Assembly: GCA_004431415.1 (NCBI GenBank)
Contig: QPMI01000535.1
Coordinates: 492,026-556,025, forward strand
Direction of reading: 5' to 3'
DNA: 64,000 bases
From: Cyanophora paradoxa
Lineage: Eukaryota > Glaucocystophyceae > Cyanophorales > Cyanophoraceae
Position numbers and translations under genes: made by a program. The notes under the pieces are model-generated. The model was not told the DNA's origin. It saw only the letters and a program-made list of their open reading frames with translations, and did not search any database. Of the stretch, positions 21,901 through 30,682 are shown one piece after another; position 1 is the first letter of the stretch, and each line of letters opens with the position of its first letter.

Positions 21901-24900
21901 AAGCTCGGCCTCGACGCGACGACCCTCGGCACCCAGCTGAGCAACCCGCCGGCGCACCTCCGCCCCGCCCTCCTGGAGTACTCGGCGACCCCCGACTACA
22001 TGGGCTGCGGCCACATCAAGAACACCATCGAGGTCTGGAGCAACCCTAATATATAAATACAACGAATTCTCGAAACTGGCGCTGAAATTTGGAAATCGCA
22101 GCAACCCACGACGTACGGGATCGACGCCCAGCTGACGAAGTGGGCCGTCCGCTCCTTCACCCGCGCGCTCTGGGCCGACACCTCCCGCGGCGCCGGCCGC
22201 TTCGTCTACGAGGTGCGCTCGCTCGGTCCGGTGGCTTCTGTCCGTCCCAGCGCACTGACGCGGGGCGGTCGCCGCAGAACCTGCCGGGCGAGCACGTCGA
22301 GGGCGCCGTGCTGCTCGTCAAGTCGGCCGGCTGCAAGGACCACGCCGCCGAGGTCGCCCCGCACCAGGGCAACCTCGTCCCCGGGCAGAAGCCGGCGCTG
22401 GGCGACGGCGAGGCCTTCATCTTCCACTACGCCGACGTGCCCATGTTCCGCGAGTGGAACGCCAAGGTCGGTCCGACTGAGGCGGCCGCCGCAGCCCGCC
22501 GCGGGTCGGCGTCGACGTCGCTGACGGATTCCGCCCGCGCGCAGTTCTTCACCGACAGCGTCCGCCCGGCGATCGCCGCCCCTCCGGCGACGTTGACCTC
22601 CGTCGCGTACTCCGGCATGGTCACCGAGATGAACAGCATCTTCCAGCCCGGCGTGCGCCCCTCCCTCTGTTAGATCTTGGGGATTTATCCTTGGACCTCG
22701 GCCTGACCCCGCAACCCGGCAGCTCGGCTACACTGTGTCCAAGCTCGCGTCGACCCTTCCCATGTTGTGCGTCTCCCATCCCAGACCGCGACCGCCGCTA
22801 TCGCTCGGAGAGCTGAAGGCGCCCCGCCCCGCAGCTACGACGACGTCTCTGGGACCAAGTACTCGGAGATCTCCCTCGCCGTTAAGGCCGACGAGGCCGC
22901 CGTCAAGGGTCCGCCCCGCCCGCCCGGACGACCCCTCGGGCTCCCCGCCATCGGACGCGCTCTAACTTTTCATTTGGTGCAGGCAAGCTGCAGTCGAAGA
23001 AGGAGGTCCTCTCGTTCCACGTCGACCTGCCCGGCCTCCCGTGCTCCGTCCTCACCGCCAGCGGCTTCAAGGACATCAAAGCCAGCCTCGCCGCGTGCGC
23101 CCGGCATTTCTGCGCGCGCGCTTCCTCGTTCGTTTAAATTGATCTCCCGCGCTCGCAGCAAGCTCCTTCTGAACCCGAGCCGCCTCCTCGTGTCCAACGT
23201 GCGCTGCGGCCTCCAGGAGCGCATGCGGCGCACGCTCTTCCAGACCTCGCGTGTCGCCCGCCGCGGCCTCCTCGCCTCGGCCGTCGTCACCGACGGCACC
23301 TGGACCGTCCTCACCGCCCACGTCCTCCCCCCGCTCCGTGCGCCCGCCAGGCCCACTCTAGATCTTCACTGCCGTCGTCGTGCTGATCATGGGCCCCTCG
23401 GCAGGCTTCGACGACAAGCTGACGCTGGACGTGATGAGCAAGCGCCTGAACGACACCATGAACCACCTCACGATGACCGTTGTCGGCTACGGCAACGTCG
23501 TCCTCCGCCGCGTGGACGGCTCCGACCAGTACCCCGCCGACGCGAGCGGCAAGGACTACGGCACCGTCGCCGCGCCGTCGCGCTTCGCCCTCGACGCCGC
23601 TGCCGACCTCAAGAGCTACCTCTCCACCGTCTCCGCCGCCGCCGGCCCGCACCCCGCCGCCCTCGACCACACCAAGGTCCGAACCGGCCCCCGCGCCCTC
23701 TGTTTGAATTCTGCAGTCGTTAATCCGGTCTCGCCACAGATCGCGAAGCTCGTTGCCGCCGGCAAGCCGCACTTCCGCGACGTCCGCTTCGCCCCCCACT
23801 ACTGCATTGACGGCGCGCGGCCGCCCGTGTTCAATTTACTCACGTTTCCCCTATGCTGAAGCGGCGGCGCAGGCCGGCACGTGCGCGGCTCGGTGCACAC
23901 GCCCGGAGGCGACATCTCCGAGTTCCTGCTCGCCCTCTCCTCGTTCCAGCGGACGGTTCTCAACAACGCCGCCATCTCCGACGAGCAGGTCTACCAGATC
24001 ATGACCGCCTGGATCGACGCCTTCGCCATCCCCAACGAGGTGACCCGCCCCGCCCGATCTCATCTCTGCAGAGAGCCCACGCGGAACGGAACTGATTCGC
24101 GCTCTGCAGCGGCCGTTCTACATGCACACGGACGAGCACTCGGAGGAGTACCTGCACAAGAAGCTCGGGCGGGACCTCTCGTTTGACATCTCCATGCCCC
24201 CGGCCAACGAGGCGGAGGAGAAGCTGCTGCTCGAGGCCGTCATCGACCCCGAGACCCACGGCTGCGGCCACCTCAAGGTCCGCTCCAATATTAAATTTAT
24301 CTTACGTCCTCGAGCTAATTTAATTTATGCTCGCTTTTGTTCGCAGCTCACGCTCAAGAACCCCGACATCTACGGCACCTCGGCGGACCTCACGAAGAGC
24401 GTGATCAAGGCCTACTACCGCGCCCTGTGGCGCGACCGCGCCGCCGTCCCCGGCGGCCTCGGCGCCGTCGACCGCCAGGTCCTCCCCGGCGACCACGCCG
24501 AGGGGTGAGCGCCCTCGCCTGCGTTTTGGATCCGCACACCGACGCGTCCGCTGATCACGAGCGTGTCGCAATCGCGCAGCTCGGTGCTCGTCGTGTCGCA
24601 GACGAAGGACATGGGCGACTCGGTCGTCACCTTCGCGCCCAACGTGCCGTCCATCGGCCAGGTCTTCCTCTTCCACGCCGACGCCCTCGACTTCATCCGC
24701 CAGTCCTTCGTCCGCTTCTTCTGCGACCACAAGACCAAGCTCGGCGCCGGCGCGACCGCCGAGTGCCACTCGTCCAAGATCCGCGCCGACATGAAGAAGA
24801 TCTTCGACGGCGGCCTGGCGCACACGGCCGGCCGCCTCGCGGCGAACCGCGCGATGGACTCGCTGGCGATCACGGCGCCGGCGGTGGGCGGCATGGCCGG

Positions 24901-27478
24901 CTACAAGACGGTCTCGCTCGACCTGCCCGACGACAAGAGCCTCGTGGCCAAGCCCGAGAACGAGAAGAAGTGCGGCGCGACGGACGTGACCGCGAGCGTC
25001 GTCGCCGCCTCGAAGGAGGACGACCCCGCGAAGCTCTGGCGCATCCTCACCGTCGACCACGTCAAGCCCCACATCGGCCAGCCGGCCATCGTCGACGTCG
25101 CCCGCCACACCTGGTCCTGCATCGGTGCGGATTATTCATTTTGAATTCGAATTTGTCGACTTGCGGTCGTGATCGCTGATCATGAGTTTCACTGCACAGA
25201 CGGCCGCTCGAGCAAGGCGATCCTGGGCACGCCCGGCGGCACCATCTCCGAGTTCCTGCTTGGCGTCGGCTCCTTCATCAAGAAGGGGGTCCGTGCAGCC
25301 GCGCGCGAGCCCGAGCTCGAGCCGATCCACCCGATCTGACCCGCCGCGCGCGCGCAGCTCACCATCCCCAACGAGGACACGATGCAGGCGCTCGTCGACC
25401 TGTACACCTCGTACTACACCATCCCCTGGACGCGCCAGTTCTACATGCACACCGACCACCACTCGGTCGAGGCGATCGCGGCCGCCCTCGGCGTCACCTA
25501 CGCCGACGTCAAGCCGTACAGCCCGCCGGGCAAGCTCCGCCCCGCCGTCCTCACCTACTCGGCGACTCCCAAGTACATGGGCTGCGGCCACGTCAAGATG
25601 ACCATCCAGAACCCCGGCGTGTACGGCATCCCCGCGGAGGTGACGACCTGGGCCGTCCGCTCCTTCCACCGCGCCCTCTGGGCCGACCAGCAGCGCGGCG
25701 CCGGCCGCTTCGTTCTCGAGGTCCGACCCTCTGAAGCGGGGAATCCCATACTCTATGTTGTGTTCTGACATGATTTCGTCAGGTTCTGGACGGTGACCAC
25801 CACGAGGGCGCCGTCATCCTCGTCAAGCCCGCGGGCTGCGCCGGCAAGACCGCCGAGGTCGCCCCGCACGTCGGCGAGCTCACGCCCGGCAAGAACGTGT
25901 CCAACGGCAACACCGAGGCCTTCGTCTTCCACGCCGCCGACGTCCCGACGCTGCGCAAGCAGAACGCCGAGTTCTTCGTCTCGACGCTGCGCCCGGCGCT
26001 CAAGAGCGTCCCCGCCGCGATCGCCAGCGCCACCGTCGAGGACATCGTCGCCAACATCACTGACATCTTCGCCCCCGGCGTGCGCCCGCTTCCATCCCGC
26101 CCGGTGTTCTTTTATCCGTGCGCGTGTGCTCACTTCGCGCGATCGACCAGTTCGGCTTCACCGCTGGCGCCCTCGCCGGCAAGCTCCCCCTGTAGTGCGT
26201 TGCTTCCGCCTCCCGCCCAACGCGCGCGGCTCGGGTCGCGATCCGTGCCTGAGGCGCGCTCGCAGCCAGGGGGCGGTCACCTCGGGCGACGAGGCCGTGT
26301 TCAAGGCCATCCTGCAAGACCAGGTCGCCCTCGGCAGTGCGCCCCGCGAACCTGTCGCGCCACGTCGCCACCGAATTCGAACGGCCCGACCTGACTGCGC
26401 ATGCGATGGCAGGCCTCGCGCCGACCGTGGCGAGCGCCGTCGTCAAGTTCGTCCTGTCGGTCAACGTCGACTGCAAGACCGTCACCGCCGCGACCATCGA
26501 CGACATTAAGACCAAGCTCATCAAGTGCGCGGCTCGCGGCGCTGCGATCGGCCCTCGCCGCGGCCGCGCTCACGCGCCCGGCCGCAGCGTCATCGCCTAC
26601 CGCGCGGCGCTCGTCAAGTTCAGCGGCGTCAAGTGCCCCGACGACGCCGTCCGCCGCCGGTGCGCCCGCGCGCCGCCCCCCGTCGCAGCACCGCCGCCCG
26701 ACGCCCCGGCTCCTCTGCAGGCTCCTGCAGGCGCCGTCCTCGTCCATCACCGTCAACCTCCTCCCCGGCGACCGTGCGCCCCGCTCCCTCCGTCCCGCCC
26801 CCTCCCCTCGCCTTTTCTCACGTCGCGCGCGCGGATCCGCAGAGCAAGGCGACAAGCCCCTCAACGAGGTCGTCAACACGCTGAAGAGCCAGCAGGGCAA
26901 CAACAACTTCCTCCCCGGCTACACGAGCGTCCTCACCTTCCCGGCGACCGCCACGCCCGTGGCGCCCACGACCCCGACCGCGCCGACCACCACCACCACG
27001 ACCACCGACGGCGCCAGCTCGAACCAGGTGAAGAGCACCAGCACCAGAACCAAACAGACCGCCCCCCTCTCTCTCTCTCGAGTTCTGACGCCCCCTCGCC
27101 CTCGCCCTCGCCCCCGCAGCTGGTGATCATCCTCCCCGTGGTCGTCTCGATCGCCGCCTTCGTCGTCATCGCCGTCATCGTCTGGTACATCGTCGCCATG
27201 AAGAAGGCCAACCGGTGCCACCGTCCCCTCCCCCTCTCCAGAGACGATCTACAAGAAAGCTGTGCTGACCTGAGCTATGCAGGCGGAGCACGGTGCCGAA
27301 GGACGCGTACGCGCCGAGCGGCAACCCGAAGGACGCAGTCATCCCCATCGGGGACCCGGCCGCCATCCGGGGCTCGGCGCCCTCCGCCAAGGAGTCGACC
27401 GCCGTCTTCGACGTCGCCATCGGGCCCGAGGCGCAGGCCGTCGCCAAGGACGACGGCTGGCGCGTCAACATCTTCTAA
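18967..27478 (+). CDS. Secreted, membrane-anchored protein with four zeta-CA (CDCA)-like domains
   Basis: ATG 18967 begins a signal peptide (basic start, then a long Ala/Val/Phe core), followed at once by an H-S-H-D-H-D-H-S-H-G-H-G-H run. Four repeated domains follow. Each has, in order, C-I-D-G-R, a P-G-G-x-x-S-E-F-x-L loop, F-Y-M-H-[ST]-D and G-C-G-H-[LIV]-K. The first Cys lies at 19657, 21456, 23803 and 25118; the His of H-x-D at 20022, 21865, 24125 and 25448; the Cys of G-C-G-H at 20304, 22006, 24263 and 25583. Diatom CDCA (zeta-CA) binds Cd/Zn through Cys-His-Cys in C-V-D-G-R, H-G-D-H and G-C-G-F, so ligands and the Asp/Arg pair appear kept. The H-to-second-Cys gap is far longer than in CDCA. 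Then come an alpha/beta module, a Thr-rich stalk (26940-27025), one membrane helix (about 27120-27200) and a short cytosolic tail; TAA 27476-27478. CO2/bicarbonate exchange at the cell surface is inferred; activity is unproven. Confidence 0.7.
19016..19125 (+). other. Signal peptide and histidine-rich metal-binding run
   Basis: Within the first exon of the CDCA-like gene, the hydrophobic core of the signal peptide ends in A-H-A-H-A-G and passes into alternating His/Asp/Ser/Gly. About eleven His occur within some twenty residues. Runs of this kind bind Zn, Cd, Co or Ni, as in metal transporters and chaperones. Confidence 0.75.
23813..23872 (+). other. 60-base GC-AG intron in the CDCA-like gene
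   Basis: To keep C-I-D-G-R-H intact in the third domain, the exon must end ...GACG and resume GCCGGCAC. The intron therefore begins GCGCGCGG and ends GCAG. The same codon is interrupted by GT-AG introns in the other three domains, so this site looks like an ancestral intron whose donor mutated from GT to GC. Confidence 0.75.
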
Positions 27479-28489
27479 GCCCCCGCATCGACGTCGATCG
27501 CGGGGCCCGGCCCGGCGCGACCGGGCCGGGACCCCGAATATAAAGCGGGCGCGCCGGCGCGGCGCCATTCCCGCCGCCCGCTGCAGCTTCTTTCGTTTCT
27601 TCGTATCCCTCCAATCAGCTTACGTACTGCGTCATTTTTAATTATTGCAGCGTACGTAGCTATAGATTCCGAGTTCATTGAAGATTGCTGGCCCCAGCAA
27701 CCTGCCAGCTCCGTTCCGGAATCCTGTAGCTGCATCGCAACTTTTTCCCTCATATTAGTCACACTTTTGCTTTAGTTATGCAAACCATACGACGTAGCAC
27801 GACATAGCCGTAGCACGACAGTCCTAGCGACAGTGTAGGTTCGATCCAGTGGATGCCTGCCCCGCGGCCCCCGCAACGGGTCGGCATTCTTTCTTGCATT
27901 CGCATGGCGATCCCTTCTTTGGAATAATTGCACCTGGTGATCATGAACCCTTCTTGATCCTTTAATTCCACAGCTCCGTCTGCAGCTGCAGTGCAACTGT
28001 AGCTGGTAGGCGAGCTCGTGAGGCCCCATGCGACGGGAGCCTTCAATTTGTGTGTGTGTCACACTGTAATACAATGATCATCGATATCGACGTACTCGTT
28101 CATCGAAGTTTTCCAAAATTATTTAAAGGAGCTCTCGGAGCCGGCGCGGGGCGTGAGCTTAATTAGAGCTCTCGCAGCTGGCGGCGGGCTAGCGCTGAAG
28201 GTTTCAAAATTGGGCTGTGGTCCGACGGTCCGACGGTCATGGGGAGACACCAATTCATGCAACATTGAGGTGCACGTGGAGGCTCAGGGCCCATCGATGT
28301 CGCTCGTGCCATGATGGCCGCAAGCTCGAGACCACGAGACCATCATGCACTGCGACATCTGATTAATTATAAAATATAATATTGTGGCCATGGCATCGGA
28401 TGTACGCCCTCAGAGAGCCTCGCGATCGATCTTTAATTTATAGAATTAATTATATAATGGCCTAGGAATCGACATCGTTCATTGGGTCA
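27479..28489. other. AT-rich intergenic gap
   Basis: About 1 kb with marked AT-rich patches (27600-27780, 28040-28140, 28360-28460). Apart from the hairpin at its left end, no gene or repeat was recognised. Confidence 0.5.
27501..27536 (+). terminator. Strong GC hairpin just after the CDCA-like stop codon
   Basis: Arms CCCGGCCCGG (27506-27515) and CCGGGCCGGG (27521-27530) pair perfectly around the loop CGCGA. The stem extends with GGGG/CCCC across a single bulged A (27531), about 15 pairs in all, starting 22 bases after the stop. It could be a 3'-UTR processing or stability element. A TATAAAG string follows at about 27539. Confidence 0.6.
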
Positions 28490-28752
28490 TGATCAGATGG
28501 GCGCGGGCGGGCTCGCGCTGGGCGGGGCCCGCGAGGCGATCTCGTCCGCCCGCTGCAGCTGCTCGCAGCGGGCGAGGGCGGCGCGGAGGCGGCGGAGGCG
28601 GGGGTGGTCGGGGGGGGAAGGCGAGGGGCAAGCGGGCGGCGGCGCGGAGGGCGAGGGCGAAGGCGCGGGCGGTGGGGCGCCAGAGACCCAGCCCGGCCGC
28701 GCCTGCAGCTCCGCCACGGCGCTCGGGCTGAGACTGTGCAGGTCGCGCACAT
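28490..28752 (-). pseudogene. Broken inverted copy of the last exon of the 41-45 kb gene
   Basis: Read on the minus strand, this matches 45155-45428 over its whole length, including the distinctive helix L-R-A-A-L-A-R-C-E-Q-L-Q-R-A-D-E-I and the terminal P-A-P-I-stop. It lacks about 19 bases found near 45187 in the parent and has small indels that split the reading frame in two (the G-L-W-R-P part is out of frame with the E-Q-L-Q-R-A-D-E-I part). It therefore looks like a dead, inverted segmental copy rather than a gene. Confidence 0.85.
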
Positions 28753-28753
28753 A

Positions 28754-30494
28754 TTAATTTAAACATGTACACGCGCATCTAGATCTGTTGATCATGAATG
28801 TACTTCCACACATTTGTTCAATCAAACGGCGTCGCAGACTACTGCGTCTTGCAGCCCGACGCGTGTTCTGCCGGCTGCTCGTGGGGCCCGCCCGGCCTCT
28901 GCCGCGTCGGGTTCGGCGAGCGGGCGGGGGCGAGTGCCGGGCGGGCGGGCCGGGGGCGCGCACGTTGCCGCGCGCCTCGTCGCGCTCGCGGCGCAGCCGG
29001 TCCGCGTCCTGGGCGGCCTTGTTGCGCTCGGCGCGCAGCCTGGCGGCCTCGGCCTCCGCCGCGGCGAGCTTGGCGGCGAGCTCGTCGCGCTCGGCCTCGA
29101 CGCGCCTGACGCTCTGCTGGAGCTCCCTCGCCGCCCCGTCCGCGTACACCTGCACGGACTGCGCGCGACGCTCCGAGGATCGAGCTCGGGACACGCGGGG
29201 CAGGGGCGGCGGCTCCAGCGGAGCCTATAATTAGCACGGACGCACCGCGTCGGCCTGGTAGAAGATCTCGGGGGGTACGTTCCACTGCTGGCACTTCCGC
29301 TGGACGGCGGCCTTGATGAACTGGCAGAGGCGCTCCATCGTCCCGTTGCTCAGCTGCGCCCCGGCCCGCGCCCGAGCTCATGATCAGGGCTCCCAGCGTC
29401 GTGCGGAGAAGGATTTGGACGGAGGCGGCGGGCCTCGTGGTCCCACTTGACGCCGTTGTAGTCGAAGAGGCCGCGCATGTCCTCGGGGTACTCGTTCCGC
29501 CCGTACTCGTCCGGCATCCTGAAGTCCTTCAGCACGGGGATGATCGGCTGCGCGTGCCGGCGGCCCATCACGGGGGCTGATTATGATCACGAGGAGAGAG
29601 CAGAGGCGGGCCGGGGGCCGGGCGCGCCGTATCGTTCTGGAGGGCGAAGACAATCTCCTTGCGGACCCAGTCGTTGTCCCGCATGTTGGGGTCCTTGCAG
29701 CGGTCCAGCGTTGTCGTCGTGATCACCCGGCTCGGGTTCTGACCGACCGGGCGCTCAGAAGGCGAGCGCGGCGTAGGGAGGGGGGCCGGGCCGATCGAGG
29801 CCGCGCACGGCGGGGTCGCGGATCTCGGACTGCGTGAGGATGAGGAGGACGCAGCACGAGGCGGCGAGCTCCTGCGCGCGCGCATGTGAGCGCGACGCCG
29901 ACGCCGACGCCGACGCACGCGGCCGGCCTCGCGACCGTCGGACGGGGCGCGAGGCGCGTGCACGTGCGCGCCTTCTTCAGGTCGTCGCCGAAGTGGCCGG
30001 CCGCGAGCTGCTTCACGTCCAGGAAAACCGAGTAGCTGAGGGGCGCACGCGTCGGCGCGCGCGGCCAACATGATGGGAGCGGCAGCTGCGGCACTGTGGC
30101 ATATACATGCGCACCAGCGGCGGCGGAGCTCGCGGTAGATGAGATGCGCGAGGTCGTCCCCTCCGTTCCGGCGGTACGAGATGAAGACGTGCTGTCCGCG
30201 CCTGATGCGAACGGTCTGATGGTCAGCCGAAGTTGACGCAGCTGCATGCGCAGCGATCCGCGTTTGACACTTACCCGCCCGTCATCTGCTCAAACGCACG
30301 CCGGGCCATCTGCAGGTTTCCTCCACGCCGCTTACGTTCGAAGCGTACTGCTCATCGGCCACTTGGTACGTCCTTCGATCGGCATGCTCGCCCGGACCGC
30401 GGCTGACGCCGGTGCTCTGGCCATAAACGCCGCCGGGGTTGGAAGCGTATTGTCGCTGAGGTACCGGCGCTGAGCATCGATCGTTGCGACGCAT
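28754..30494 (-). CDS. SARM1-like TIR domain protein with coiled coil
   Basis: Minus strand, ATG 30494. A short variable leader leads into the TIR domain: H-V-F-I-S-Y-R-R-N-G-G (near 30185), Y-S-V-F-L-D-V-K-Q-L-A-A-G (near 30020), a hydrophobic C-V-L-L-I-L-T strand (near 29850), D-N-D-W-V-R-K-E-I-V (near 29675), P-I-I-P-V-L, L-P/Y-P-E-D-M-type and F-D-Y-N-G-V-K-W-D-H-E (near 29455). Order and spacing follow animal SARM1, including D-W-x-x-K-E, whose Glu is the NADase catalytic residue there. A helix G-T-M-E-R-L-C-Q-F-I follows, then a long heptad-like coiled coil (about 29180-28975) and a short basic end at TAA 28754-28756. At least two introns fit only as GC-AG. NAD+ cleavage with coiled-coil oligomerisation is the inferred role. 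No SAM or ARM domain is present, unlike SARM1. Confidence 0.82.
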
Positions 30495-30682
30495 TTGTAA
30501 CTGCCGTCACACTTCAGCTGGCTTCGCTGCCATCATCAGTGCCATGGGCCCCGGGGGTACCGTGACACGACTTTGAAAAAAACCGGCACAGTGCGTGGCC
30601 ATGGCGGCGCCGAGAATTCGAACGTGCAAAAATTATTAGCGACACGTACACGCCAGCCAGCGGCGGCCGCCGTGCTCGAGCT

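Noticed and set aside
27836-27860. GGTTCGATCC string as a tRNA remnant
   Set aside because: No supporting stems upstream or downstream.
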